In this document: piece after piece, positions 4,819 through 13,244 of the stretch
Position numbering within the stretch: the first letter of the stretch is position 1
How the letters are laid out: each line of letters begins with the position of its first letter
Origin: Heyndrickxia sporothermodurans
Lineage (GTDB): Bacteria > Bacillota > Bacilli > Bacillales > Bacillaceae_C
NCBI RefSeq assembly: GCF_016785185.1
Contig: NZ_JAEKDY010000063.1
Reading direction: 5' to 3' (one strand)
Length of the DNA stretch: 19,839 nucleotides
Program-made: the position numbers and the translations under genes
Notes under the pieces: generated by a model
The model's database searches: none
Seen by the model: only the letters and a program-made list of their open reading frames with translations
What the model was told of the DNA's origin: nothing

Positions 4819-6162
4819 TTACATAAATGGAAATTTAAAGCCTTTACGTTTTCCTTTTTGCTGCATTCCTGTCATCTGTTTCATCATTTTTTTCATTTCT
4901 TCAAACTGCTTTAAAAGTCGATTCACTTCTTGAACGGAAGTGCCGCTTCCTTTCGCAATTCTCTTTTTTCTACCAGCGTTAATAATCTCCGGATTGACTT
5001 TTTCCTTTTTCGTCATTGATTGAATAATTGCTTCAACATGACTAATTTGTTTTTCATCAATCTGCAGATTACCCATGCCTTTAATTTTATTTGCACCAGG
5101 CATCATTTTTAATAGTTCATCAAGTGGACCCATTTTTCGAACTTGACCTAATTGATCGAGAAAATCATCAAATGTAAAATTCATTGTTCTCAATTTCTGT
5201 TCAAGTTCTTTTGCTTTTTCCTCATCGACATTTGCCTGCGCTTTTTCAATTAAGGAAAGCATATCTCCCATACCTAAAATACGGGATGCCATACGTTCGG
5301 GATGGAATGCTTCTAATGCATCTAATTTTTCACCCATACCGACAAATTTAATCGGCTTTTCTGTTACGGCACGAATTGAAAGGGCTGCACCACCGCGAGT
5401 GTCCCCATCAAGCTTCGTTAATACGACACCGGTAATGCCTAATTGCTCATTAAAGCTATCAGCAACATTAACAGCATCTTGTCCAGTCATCGCATCAACA
5501 ACGAGGAAGATCTCATCGGGATTAGAAAGCTCTTTAATTTCCTTAAGCTCATTCATTAATTCCCCATCAATATGCAACCGACCTGCTGTATCGATTAATA
5601 CATAATCATTATGGTCTTCTTTTGCCTTTTCAAGAGCCTGTTTGGCAATTTCAACCGGGCTGACTTGATCCCCTAAAGAAAATACAGGCATATTAAGCTG
5701 TTTTCCTAACGTCTCTAGTTGTTTAATAGCAGCAGGACGATAAATATCAGCAGCAACTAATAAAGGATTTCGATTGTATTTTTTTCGCAAAAGATTTGCA
5801 AGCTTTCCAGTTGTCGTCGTTTTACCTGCACCTTGTAAACCAACCATCATGATGACTGTTGGAGGGCGCTTAGATACTGCGATTTGACTTTGTTCCCCAC
5901 CCATTAAATTAGTTAATTCTTCTTTAACTACTTTAATGACCTGTTGTCCAGGTGTCAGACTTTTCATCACTTCCTGTCCAACGGAGCGCTCGCTTACCTT
6001 TTTAACAAAATCCTTTACTACTTTGAAGTTAACGTCCGCTTCTAATAGAGCGAGACGTACTTCACGCATCATTTCTTTTACATCGCTTTCAGATACTTTT
6101 CCTTTGCCGCGTATTTTCTGTATTGTGTTCTGAAGTCGGTCGGATAGTCCTTCAAATGCCAT
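4819..6162 (-). CDS. ffh: Signal recognition particle protein Ffh (SRP54)
   Basis: This 447-residue GTPase binds 4.5S/6S scRNA and nascent hydrophobic signals and delivers ribosomes to FtsY at the membrane. An N-domain helical bundle (1-90) is followed by the G domain with P-loop GLQGAGKTTT (108-117), DTAGR (191-195) and TKLDGD (249-254). The C-terminal M domain (about 300-447) is rich in methionine, including a MKKMMKQMTGMQQ stretch near the end. The length is normal. The ATG at 6160-6162 follows AGGAGGCGG, which overlaps the ylxM stop codon. ylxM directly upstream and the receptor gene ftsY nearby are the expected context. Confidence 0.99.
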   Translation of the reverse strand: MAFEGLSDRLQNTIQKIRGKGKVSESDVKEMMREVRLALLEADVNFKVVKDFVKKVSERSVGQEVMKSLTPGQQVIKVVKEELTNLMGGEQSQIAVSKRPPTVIMMVGLQGAGKTTTTGKLANLLRKKYNRNPLLVAADIYRPAAIKQLETLGKQLNMPVFSLGDQVSPVEIAKQALEKAKEDHNDYVLIDTAGRLHIDGELMNELKEIKELSNPDEIFLVVDAMTGQDAVNVADSFNEQLGITGVVLTKLDGDTRGGAALSIRAVTEKPIKFVGMGEKLDALEAFHPERMASRILGMGDMLSLIEKAQANVDEEKAKELEQKLRTMNFTFDDFLDQLGQVRKMGPLDELLKMMPGANKIKGMGNLQIDEKQISHVEAIIQSMTKKEKVNPEIINAGRKKRIAKGSGTSVQEVNRLLKQFEEMKKMMKQMTGMQQKGKRKGFKFPFM

Positions 6163-6174
6163 TCATACCGCCTC

Positions 6175-6501
6175 CTATTCTAATATTTCAAGCGCTTCAA
6201 TGAGCTTTGCCAGTTCTTCCACTGAATTAGTTTCCAATGCTTTTTTCATATTTTCAAGAATTACTTTTCGATCCTGAAACTTTCGGAATAATAATAATTT
6301 CTTTTCATATTCCTCAAGCATGGCTTCTGTACGCTTGATATTATCAAACACCGCCTGCCTGCTTACTTCATATTCTTCAGCAATTTCACCAAGCGAAAAA
6401 TCGTCTAAATAATAAAGGGACATATAGCTACGTTGCTTTGGAGTTAACAACGATTGATAAAAATCATATAAGTAATTCATTCTCGTTGTTTTCTCTAGCA
6501 T
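6175..6501 (-). CDS. ylxM: YlxM/p13-like DNA-binding protein
   Basis: This 108-residue helix-turn-helix protein belongs to the UPF0122 family. Residues 19-60 (LTPKQRSYMSLYYLDDFSLG, then EIAEEYEVSRQAVFDNIKRTE) form a sigma-70 region 4-like HTH, followed by a charged helical tail. Members sit immediately before ffh across Firmicutes and have been linked to the SRP pathway in streptococci; the exact role in Bacillus is unsettled. The ATG at 6499-6501 is preferred to a GTG at 6510 because GGGAGTG then has good spacing and the family starts MxLEKTTRMN. Its TAG is part of the ffh ribosome-binding region, so the two are coupled. Confidence 0.95.
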   Translation of the reverse strand: MLEKTTRMNYLYDFYQSLLTPKQRSYMSLYYLDDFSLGEIAEEYEVSRQAVFDNIKRTEAMLEEYEKKLLLFRKFQDRKVILENMKKALETNSVEELAKLIEALEILE

Positions 6502-6542
6502 TCTTCTCACTCCCTTGTTAAGTGAAAGACCTTTACATATGA

Positions 6543-6571
6543 AGATTACACAGTATTTATCGATTTGTCAA
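6543..6571 (-). promoter_or_regulatory. Promoter candidate for ylxM-ffh
   Basis: Minus strand: consensus -35 TTGACA (6566-6571), 17-base spacer, weak -10 TAATCT (6543-6548), then about 40 bases to the ylxM ATG. It lies directly after the ftsY stop codon at 6583, and no terminator is visible between them, so read-through from smc-ftsY is also likely. Confidence 0.55.
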
Positions 6572-6582
6572 GTAAATGTCCT

Positions 6583-7572
6583 TTATTCCTCGTTTTGCTC
6601 AATGATCGTTGAAAAAAGTCCATACACATATTTTTCCGGATCAAATTCTTGTAAATCGTCCATTTTTTCACCTAAACCAACAAACTTAACTGGAATTTCA
6701 AGTTCATTGCGGATCGCTAGAACAATTCCACCTTTAGCGGTACCGTCTAATTTAGTCAAGACAATCCCGGATACATCTGTTACTTCTTTAAACGTTTTTG
6801 CTTGTACCATCGCATTTTGCCCTGTTGTTGCATCTAAGACTAGAAGCACTTCATGGGGTGCATTTGGTATTTCTCTTTCAATGACCCTTTTTACCTTTTC
6901 TAATTCATTCATCAAATTAACTTTGTTTTGCAGTCGACCTGCCGTATCACAAAGAAGAATATCAGCTTTACGCGCCTTCGCTGCCTGAATCGCATCATAC
7001 ATAACAGCGGCAGGATCAGAGCCTTCACCTTGCTTGATTACATCAACACCGACCCGTTGCCCCCAAACCTCTAATTGATCGATAGCCCCTGCCCTAAATG
7101 TGTCCCCTGCGGCTAAAATAACTTTCTTCCCATCGGTTTTATATTTATGAGCAAGTTTGCCAATTGTCGTTGTTTTCCCCACTCCATTTACACCAACGAA
7201 TAAAATAACCGTTAAACCTTCCGATTGAATATTAATAGTATTAGGTGTTTTGGTATCCCCTTGATAGATTTCAACAAGCTTTTCGGAAATGACGGATTGA
7301 ACTTCGGCTGGATCTTGAATATTCTTTTTCTTTACTTCCATTTTTAATTCTTCAACAAGCTCCATAACTGTATTGAAGCCCACATCTGCTCCAATAAGTA
7401 TTTCTTCAAGCTCTTCAAAGAAATCCTCATCTACTTTCCGATATCTTGCTACAAGGTCATTCACTTTAGAAGCAAAATTATCTCGCGTTTTTGATAAACC
7501 TTGTTTGAATTTTTCCGTTACAGAATCAGTAGATTTTGTGAATTTATCTTTTAGCTTTTTAAAAAAACTCAT
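6583..7572 (-). CDS. ftsY: Signal recognition particle receptor FtsY
   Basis: This 329-residue SRP receptor GTPase pairs with Ffh at the membrane and triggers reciprocal GTP hydrolysis. A short basic amphipathic N-terminus (MSFFKKLKDKFTKS) stands in for the long acidic A domain of enteric FtsY, as is usual in Bacillus. The NG domain shows GVNGVGKTTT (127-136), DTAGR (209-213), TKLDGTAKGG (273-282) and a GLGEKMDDLQEFD C-terminal motif. The ATG at 7570-7572 follows AGGAAGTG. It lies 34 bases after smc in the rnc-smc-ftsY operon. The length matches the B. subtilis protein. Confidence 0.99.
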   Translation of the reverse strand: MSFFKKLKDKFTKSTDSVTEKFKQGLSKTRDNFASKVNDLVARYRKVDEDFFEELEEILIGADVGFNTVMELVEELKMEVKKKNIQDPAEVQSVISEKLVEIYQGDTKTPNTINIQSEGLTVILFVGVNGVGKTTTIGKLAHKYKTDGKKVILAAGDTFRAGAIDQLEVWGQRVGVDVIKQGEGSDPAAVMYDAIQAAKARKADILLCDTAGRLQNKVNLMNELEKVKRVIEREIPNAPHEVLLVLDATTGQNAMVQAKTFKEVTDVSGIVLTKLDGTAKGGIVLAIRNELEIPVKFVGLGEKMDDLQEFDPEKYVYGLFSTIIEQNEE

Positions 7573-7606
7573 CTTTCAATCACTTCCTCGTTTCTTCTCA
7601 TTAATT

Positions 7607-10600
7607 TTATGTTTCAACTAGTTCTTTAGATGATTCAAGTCTAACGGATACAAGTTTAGATACGCCGGATTCTTGCATTGTGACGCCATAAAGGACGTCC
7701 GCTTCCTCCATCGTACCTTTTCGATGCGTGATTACAATGAATTGCGTTTCTTCGCTAAATTTTTTTAAATATTTACTAAAACGGTATACGTTTGCTTCAT
7801 CCAGTGCTGCTTCCACTTCATCTAAAATACAGAAAGGAACAGGTCGAACTTTTAAAATAGCAAATAATAGCGCAATTGCAGTTAGTGCACGTTCTCCTCC
7901 GGATAATAACCCTAAGTTTTGCAACTTCTTTCCGGGCGGCTGAGCGACAATATCTACTCCCGTATTCAATAAATCAGTCGGGTCCGTTAATTTTAATTCA
8001 GCACGTCCTCCACCGAATAACGCTTTAAAAATCGGTTCAAAATGAAACTTTACCGATTCAAATGTTTGCTGGAAACGCTTTTTCATTTCTTCATCCATTT
8101 CATCAATAATTTGCAGTAATGTCTCTTTCGCGGACACTAAGTCTGATTGTTGTTCCATTAAAAACTGATATCGTTCTGATACGCGTTCGTATTCATCAAT
8201 CGCACCGATATTAACAGTCCCTAATTCTTCAATGGCAAGTTTAATTAGTTTTACGCGTTTTCGCGCATCTTCAATTGGGATTTGCAGTGGATATTTCTCT
8301 TTAGCCGCCTCAAAGGTTAACATATATTCTTCATTTAAACGGTTAAGTCGATTTTCTAAATCAACATCGATTCGATTAATTTTCACTTCTTCATCTTTAA
8401 CTACTTCTACTAAACCTTTATGTTGCCTCTTTAGTTCTTTAATTGCTAATTCAGCATCTTCGAGTTTTGTTTGTAATTGCATCCGTTCTTCTCTACGGAT
8501 TGAAATTAGCTTAGTTGTTTCGATCTTATCGGTTAATTTTTTCTCCGCCGCTACAGATAATTCTGCTTCCCCTGAATGATTATTGGACATTTGACTTACT
8601 AACCAGTTGAGCTCTTCTTCATAACTAGTTTTTTTCGCACTTACTTCTTCGTATTCTACTTTTACAGTTGCAAGTTTTTCACGACTAGTTACAAGTTGCT
8701 CATTTTTCACTGCCAGTTCTGCTTTTAAATCACTAATTTCAGCTAGTAATTCATCCTTTGAAGTGTTTTGATTATTTTTTTTCTTTGTTAAATCTTCAAT
8801 TTCTTTATCAAGTTGTTCAATGTTTTTCGTTATTTGCGTTAAAGTGGCAGTTAGTTCATTTATGCGGCGATCTACATTATGAACAGTAGTATTCGATTCA
8901 TTACGCTCCATATCGTAAATTTGGAGTTTTTCATTTAGATTTTTTTCGGCTAATTCAATTTGCCTCATTTCCGATTTCAATTCTTGTTGCTTTAAGCGAA
9001 GGAGCTCTCCAGCGCTTCTCATTTCTTCAAGTATCTTTTCATTGCTGTTTACGTCTTGTTTAAGTGTTTTAACTTGCTGCTCAAGCTGATCTGTTTTTTC
9101 TTCCATCAATTTCGTTTTTTCTTTAAGATCTTCGAGTTCTCCTTTTCGGCTGATTAACGATGTAGAGGATTGCTTCACAGTCCCGCCCGTCATCGAACCA
9201 CCCGGGTTAACAACGTCTCCATCTAATGTCACTAATCGATATCGGTATTGCAATAGCTTGGCAATTTCATTTGCCCCTCGAAGATCTTTTGTAATAATTA
9301 CATTTCCTAAAAGATTAGAAATGATTGTTTGATACTTTTGATCGATTTTTACAATATCAGCTGCAATACCTATAAATGCTTCATGCTTACTAATCAATTC
9401 CAATTGGCTTCCCGACAACCCTTTGCCTTTAATAATATTTAACGGCAAAAAGGTAGCACGTCCATATCGATTAGTTTTTAAATATTCAATCGCCTTTCTA
9501 CCATCGGCTTCTGTCGCAACGACGACATTTTGCATTGCTCCGCCTAATGCTGTTTCAATTGAGAGCTCATATTGTTTAGGAACTTGTATAAGCTCCGCAA
9601 CGGCACCTTCAATCCCAGAAAGCTTAGAATTTCTAGCTTTTAATACTTCCCGAACACCATGGAAGAAACCGGTATAATCCTCTTCCATTTCCTCTAAAGT
9701 TTCTTTTCGAGACTTTGCTTTTTGCAAATACTGAAAAGCTTGATAAAGTGTCGTTTCTTGCTTTTGATATTGATTTTTCAATGCTTCCAGCTTTTTTTGA
9801 TGTTCGCGGAATGCAAGAACTTGGTCTTCAATTTGCTTATCGACTTTTTCTAGTTCCTCATTCGTTTTCTGCTTCTCTTCTAAAATCGTTTGTCTTTGTT
9901 CTAGGTATTTTTTATTTTCACCATCAAGCTTTATTTTTTTAGCTTCCTGTTGTCCTAATTGCTGCTCAAGTAAGGCCAACTCGTTTTTATAAGTTGCCTT
10001 TTCATTTAAAAGCTCAATATAATCGCTTTTTAATGATTCAATCATTTCTTCAATATTAATATTATATTGATTCATTAGTTCTGTTTTTTCTTTTAATTTT
10101 TTTTTCAGCGCAGCAGCCGATTTAGTATGATGATCGTATTCTGTTACCAATGTTGTTTTTTGTTCCTCAAGCTTCTTAAGCTTGCTTATAAGCTCTTCAA
10201 TGTTTTTTTCATATTGCTCTTTATTACTGCTTGCATTCTTTTTTCTTTCTTTTAAAACTTCTTTACGTCCTTCAAGCTTTTCAAGCTCTTCTGTCGCTGA
10301 AAGTAACACATTTTGCAAATCATTTATTGATTCATCTAATGCGGCAAGAGTATCGCGCATTTTCTCAAGAGTGGCTTCTTCTTTTTGGATGTTAGCTGAC
10401 AAAGCCATTTCCTTATCCTGATGAATTCCTAGCTCCTGCTTCAATGTTTCCCATTTTTTACTTAGCTCTTCTATTTCATAAACCGTTAAAGCGACTTCGA
10501 AATTTTCAAGTTCAGCTTTTTTATCTAAATACTCTTTAGCAAGTGATGCTTGGATTTTCAAGGGTTCTACTTGATTCTCCAATTCATGAAGAATATCGTT

Positions 10601-11173
10601 TACCCGATTTAGATTTTCACCCGTTTCATTTAATTTCGATTCAGCTTTCTTTTTTCGGGTTTTATATTTAAGTACTCCAGCAGCTTCTTCGAAAATCGTT
10701 CTTCTTTCCTCGGCTTTACTGTTTAATATTTCTTCAACTTTCCCTTGGCTAATAATTGAAAAAGCTTCTCTGCCAAGTCCGGAATCCATAAATAAATCAA
10801 TAATATCTTTCAAGCGGCATGACTGTTTATTAATAGAAAACTCACTATCACCTGAACGATATACCCTTCTCGTTACACTAACTTCATTGTAGTCAATTGG
10901 TAACTGATGGTCTTCGTTATCTAGTGTTAATGTCACTTCTGCGAAGTTTAATTGTTTTCTGGAATCACTTCCGGCGAAAATGACATCTTCCATTTTCCCA
11001 CCTCGAAGCGATTTTGCTGATTGCTCACCGAGAACCCATCTGACTGCATCGATTATATTACTTTTTCCGCTTCCATTTGGGCCTACAACAGCAGTTACTC
11101 CAGAAACAAAATCGATCGTGATTCTTTCCGCAAAGGATTTAAATCCAACAACATCTAAGCGTTTAAGAAACAA
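7607..11173 (-). CDS. smc: Chromosome partition / condensin ATPase SMC
   Basis: This 1188-residue condensin subunit works with ScpA and ScpB to extrude loops from the origin and align chromosome arms. The N-terminal head holds Walker A GPNGSGKS (31-38). Long coiled coils span about 170-505 and 680-1015. The hinge lies around 520-665 and ends near a GGSMTGG motif. The C-terminal head has the ABC signature LSGGERALTA (1090-1099), Walker B with Asp1118-Glu1119 (FCILDEVEAALDEAN), and a D-loop. Length is the normal 1186-1190. The start is a TTG at 11171-11173 behind a strong AGGAGGAG; MFLKRLDVVGFKSFAERI is the family N-terminus and no ATG fits better. Confidence 0.99.
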   Translation of the reverse strand: MFLKRLDVVGFKSFAERITIDFVSGVTAVVGPNGSGKSNIIDAVRWVLGEQSAKSLRGGKMEDVIFAGSDSRKQLNFAEVTLTLDNEDHQLPIDYNEVSVTRRVYRSGDSEFSINKQSCRLKDIIDLFMDSGLGREAFSIISQGKVEEILNSKAEERRTIFEEAAGVLKYKTRKKKAESKLNETGENLNRVNDILHELENQVEPLKIQASLAKEYLDKKAELENFEVALTVYEIEELSKKWETLKQELGIHQDKEMALSANIQKEEATLEKMRDTLAALDESINDLQNVLLSATEELEKLEGRKEVLKERKKNASSNKEQYEKNIEELISKLKKLEEQKTTLVTEYDHHTKSAAALKKKLKEKTELMNQYNINIEEMIESLKSDYIELLNEKATYKNELALLEQQLGQQEAKKIKLDGENKKYLEQRQTILEEKQKTNEELEKVDKQIEDQVLAFREHQKKLEALKNQYQKQETTLYQAFQYLQKAKSRKETLEEMEEDYTGFFHGVREVLKARNSKLSGIEGAVAELIQVPKQYELSIETALGGAMQNVVVATEADGRKAIEYLKTNRYGRATFLPLNIIKGKGLSGSQLELISKHEAFIGIAADIVKIDQKYQTIISNLLGNVIITKDLRGANEIAKLLQYRYRLVTLDGDVVNPGGSMTGGTVKQSSTSLISRKGELEDLKEKTKLMEEKTDQLEQQVKTLKQDVNSNEKILEEMRSAGELLRLKQQELKSEMRQIELAEKNLNEKLQIYDMERNESNTTVHNVDRRINELTATLTQITKNIEQLDKEIEDLTKKKNNQNTSKDELLAEISDLKAELAVKNEQLVTSREKLATVKVEYEEVSAKKTSYEEELNWLVSQMSNNHSGEAELSVAAEKKLTDKIETTKLISIRREERMQLQTKLEDAELAIKELKRQHKGLVEVVKDEEVKINRIDVDLENRLNRLNEEYMLTFEAAKEKYPLQIPIEDARKRVKLIKLAIEELGTVNIGAIDEYERVSERYQFLMEQQSDLVSAKETLLQIIDEMDEEMKKRFQQTFESVKFHFEPIFKALFGGGRAELKLTDPTDLLNTGVDIVAQPPGKKLQNLGLLSGGERALTAIALLFAILKVRPVPFCILDEVEAALDEANVYRFSKYLKKFSEETQFIVITHRKGTMEEADVLYGVTMQESGVSKLVSVRLESSKELVET

Positions 11174-11235
11174 GAAACTCTCCTCCTATATCCTTTTCTT
11201 CCTTGCTGTTTTTCTCTTAGGAGAAGTACAACATT

Positions 11236-11985
11236 TTATTTTTCCTGGAGTGGCGATTTTAGTTTGCTTAAAGCAATTTGTGCCGCATGTTGTTCAGCCT
11301 CTTTTTTAGACCTTCCAGTTCCAGTTCCTAATTCTTCTTTATTTAAAAGTACACGTGAGACGAATTCTCTATTATGTGCCGGACCTCTTTCTTGAAGAAC
11401 TACATATTCAAGTACACCAGCAGCATCTTTTTGGATAAATTCCTGTAGTTGACTTTTAAAATCCATCACATGAGAAAAAGCACCGGCATTAATTTTAGGG
11501 TAAACAATTTTTTCTAAAATTGAGATGACCGTTTCCAGACCTTGATCTAAAAAAAGAGCACCGATAAACGCCTCAAATACGTCTGCAAGTAGTGCTGGAC
11601 GTGTGCGGCCACCAGTCATTTCCTCACCTTTTCCTAATAAAACAAGCTCACCAAATTGTAATTCATTGGCAAAGGTCACTAATGACGGCTCACATACGAT
11701 GGCAGCCCTTAATTTAGTTAACTTTCCTTCACTCATAGTTGGATACTTATTATATAGAAATTGTGAAACAGTTAATTCAAGTACAGCATCCCCTAAAAAT
11801 TCAAGTCGTTCATTATCTGCATGTAGCTTCTTGCGATGCTCATTCACATATGATGAATGTGTAAATGCTTGCTTTAATAAATCTAATCGATTAAATTGAA
11901 TACCAATTCTCTCTTGAAATCGATTAAACTTCTCATCTATCCTCAAAGTTATTTGTTTTTCTCTATCACGATTTTTTTTCCGCAT
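11236..11985 (-). CDS. rnc: Ribonuclease III
   Basis: This 249-residue double-strand-specific endoribonuclease matures rRNA and scRNA and degrades structured RNA. The signature ERLEFLGDAVLEL (59-71) holds catalytic Asp66. DVFEAFIGALFLDQG (135-149) holds Asp135 and Glu138, the metal-binding pair. A C-terminal double-stranded-RNA-binding domain occupies about 175-245, ending KKEAEQHAAQIALSKL. The length equals B. subtilis RncS. The ATG at 11983-11985 follows AAGGTGG. The gene heads rnc-smc-ftsY behind its own promoter and downstream of the acpP terminator. In B. subtilis this enzyme also silences prophage toxins; that is not testable here. Confidence 0.98.
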   Translation of the reverse strand: MRKKNRDREKQITLRIDEKFNRFQERIGIQFNRLDLLKQAFTHSSYVNEHRKKLHADNERLEFLGDAVLELTVSQFLYNKYPTMSEGKLTKLRAAIVCEPSLVTFANELQFGELVLLGKGEEMTGGRTRPALLADVFEAFIGALFLDQGLETVISILEKIVYPKINAGAFSHVMDFKSQLQEFIQKDAAGVLEYVVLQERGPAHNREFVSRVLLNKEELGTGTGRSKKEAEQHAAQIALSKLKSPLQEK

Positions 11986-12031
11986 AGGTCATCCACCTTG
12001 TTTATCTTTCTTTATTAAATACTCCATATAA

Positions 12032-12060
12032 ATTTTATTAAAAAAACACCCGAAGTGCAA
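12032..12060 (-). promoter_or_regulatory. Sigma-A promoter for rnc-smc-ftsY
   Basis: Minus strand: -35 TTGCAC (12055-12060), 17-base spacer, -10 TAAAAT (12032-12037), about 45 bases before the rnc ATG. It lies just downstream of the strong terminator at 12099-12146, so it marks the start of a new transcription unit. Confidence 0.65.
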
Positions 12061-12098
12061 AGTCCTCATTTAATATTTTTTAATAGATCATAGAAAAA

Positions 12099-12146
12099 GA
12101 GGTTGACCCTTTTACAAAAAGTGCAAAACACCTTTGGGTCAACCTC
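12099..12146 (-). terminator. Rho-independent terminator after acpP
   Basis: GAGGTTGACCC (12099-12109) and GGGTCAACCTC (12136-12146) form a perfect 11-bp stem. The 26-base loop contains a smaller internal pairing of AAAGTG with CACCTTT, with one bulge. On the minus strand the stem is followed directly by TTTTTC. It lies 25 bases past the acpP stop and closes the fapR-acpP operon. Confidence 0.88.
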
Positions 12147-12170
12147 GTTTTAGTGATTCGGAACGAACGA

Positions 12171-12404
12171 TTATGCTTTAGCTTGTATGTAATTAACAGC
12201 GTCGCCCACTGTAGCAATTTTTTCAGCATCATCGTCGGAAATTTCCATGTCAAATTCATCCTCTAATTCCATTACTAATTCAACAACATCAAGGGAATCT
12301 GCACCTAGATCATCTTTAAAAGAAGCATCTAAAGTAACTTTAGATTCCTCAACACCTAGACGATCCACGATAATTTTCGTTACACGTTCTAATACATCTG
12401 CCAT
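12171..12404 (-). CDS. acpP: Acyl carrier protein
   Basis: This 77-residue acidic cytosolic carrier holds growing acyl chains on a 4'-phosphopantetheine arm. The attachment motif is DLGADSLDVVELVM with modified Ser37. Length and charge match B. subtilis AcpA. The ATG at 12402-12404 (MADVLERVTKIIVD) is preferred to an in-frame GTG at 12413 because GGAGGTG then lies six bases away. It follows fabG by 59 bases containing a promoter-like sequence, consistent with the extra ACP expression that cells usually need. Confidence 0.98.
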   Translation of the reverse strand: MADVLERVTKIIVDRLGVEESKVTLDASFKDDLGADSLDVVELVMELEDEFDMEISDDDAEKIATVGDAVNYIQAKA

Positions 12405-12426
12405 TCGGTTCACCTCCCCTCAAGAC

Positions 12427-12455
12427 ATTATAGAGGATATTATCGAAATAATAAA
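12427..12455 (-). promoter_or_regulatory. Possible internal promoter for acpP
   Basis: Minus strand: a perfect -10 TATAAT (12427-12432) lies in the fabG-acpP gap, with a weak -35 TTTATT (12450-12455) at 17-base spacing. The predicted start would leave a very short leader of about 15 bases containing the strong ribosome-binding site. Confidence 0.4.
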
Positions 12456-12463
12456 GCGAAACT

Positions 12464-13207
12464 TTACATTACCATCCCGCCATCGACGTGAAGGGTTTGC
12501 CCAGTCATATAGTCTGATGAAGAAGATGCAAGAAAGACAACGACATTCGCAACATTTTTTGGTTCTCCAAAACGTGCCAACGGAATTTGCTTTAGCATTT
12601 CACTTTGAACATCCTCCGGAAGTTTATCAGTCATTTCAGTTGTAATAAACCCAGGTGCTACCGCATTCACATTAATTCCTCGAGATGCCAATTCTTTCGC
12701 CGTTGATTTTGTAAGTCCAATGACACCTGATTTAGCTGCAACATAATTGGCTTGTCCAGGATTTCCACTTACGCCCACAATTGATGAGATGTTAATAATT
12801 TTTCCTGAGCGTTGTTTCATCATTTGTCGAGTAACACCTTTAGTACAAAGAAATACACCTTTTAAATTCGTGTTAATAACATCATCCCACTCATCTTCCT
12901 TCATTCTCATGATCAAATTATCACGAGTGATGCCTGCGTTATTTACAAGGATATCAATTTTCCCAAACAGACCAATAGTTTCTTTTATCATTCCTTGTAC
13001 TTCATCATTATTTGCGACATTGCATTGAATAGCCTTCGCTTCTCTTCCTAATGCTTTAATTTCCTCAACCACTTCATTCGCACGCGCCTCACTGCCGGCG
13101 TAATTTACAATTACATTAGCTCCTTCTCTTGCAAGTTCTAATGCTATTTCACGACCAATTCCACGTGATGCTCCTGTAACTAAAGCAACTTTCCCTTCAA
13201 GTAACAT
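12464..13207 (-). CDS. fabG: 3-oxoacyl-[ACP] reductase FabG
   Basis: This 247-residue short-chain dehydrogenase uses NADPH to reduce 3-ketoacyl-ACP in each elongation cycle. The nucleotide-binding TGASRGIG lies at 11-18 and the NNAG motif at 89-92. The catalytic triad Ser142-Tyr155-Lys159 is in NISSIVGVSGNPGQANYVAAK. The C-terminus ends MTGQTLHVDGGMVM, typical of FabG. The ATG at 13205-13207 is chosen over a start six codons upstream because GGGGGAG then has six-base spacing. It follows fabD by 37 bases within the FapR-controlled operon. Confidence 0.98.
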   Translation of the reverse strand: MLLEGKVALVTGASRGIGREIALELAREGANVIVNYAGSEARANEVVEEIKALGREAKAIQCNVANNDEVQGMIKETIGLFGKIDILVNNAGITRDNLIMRMKEDEWDDVINTNLKGVFLCTKGVTRQMMKQRSGKIINISSIVGVSGNPGQANYVAAKSGVIGLTKSTAKELASRGINVNAVAPGFITTEMTDKLPEDVQSEMLKQIPLARFGEPKNVANVVVFLASSSSDYMTGQTLHVDGGMVM

Positions 13208-13244
13208 CGTTTCTCCCCCATTCATTTTACGGACCTAGTTACGA

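Noticed and set aside
6515..6988. 157-residue plus-strand open frame
   Set aside because: It is antisense to ftsY; its serine- and proline-rich composition is what the reverse complement of an AT-rich GTPase gene gives.
12247..12645. 132-residue plus-strand open frame
   Set aside because: It is antisense to acpP and fabG, has low-complexity Ser/Thr-rich translation and no ribosome-binding site.
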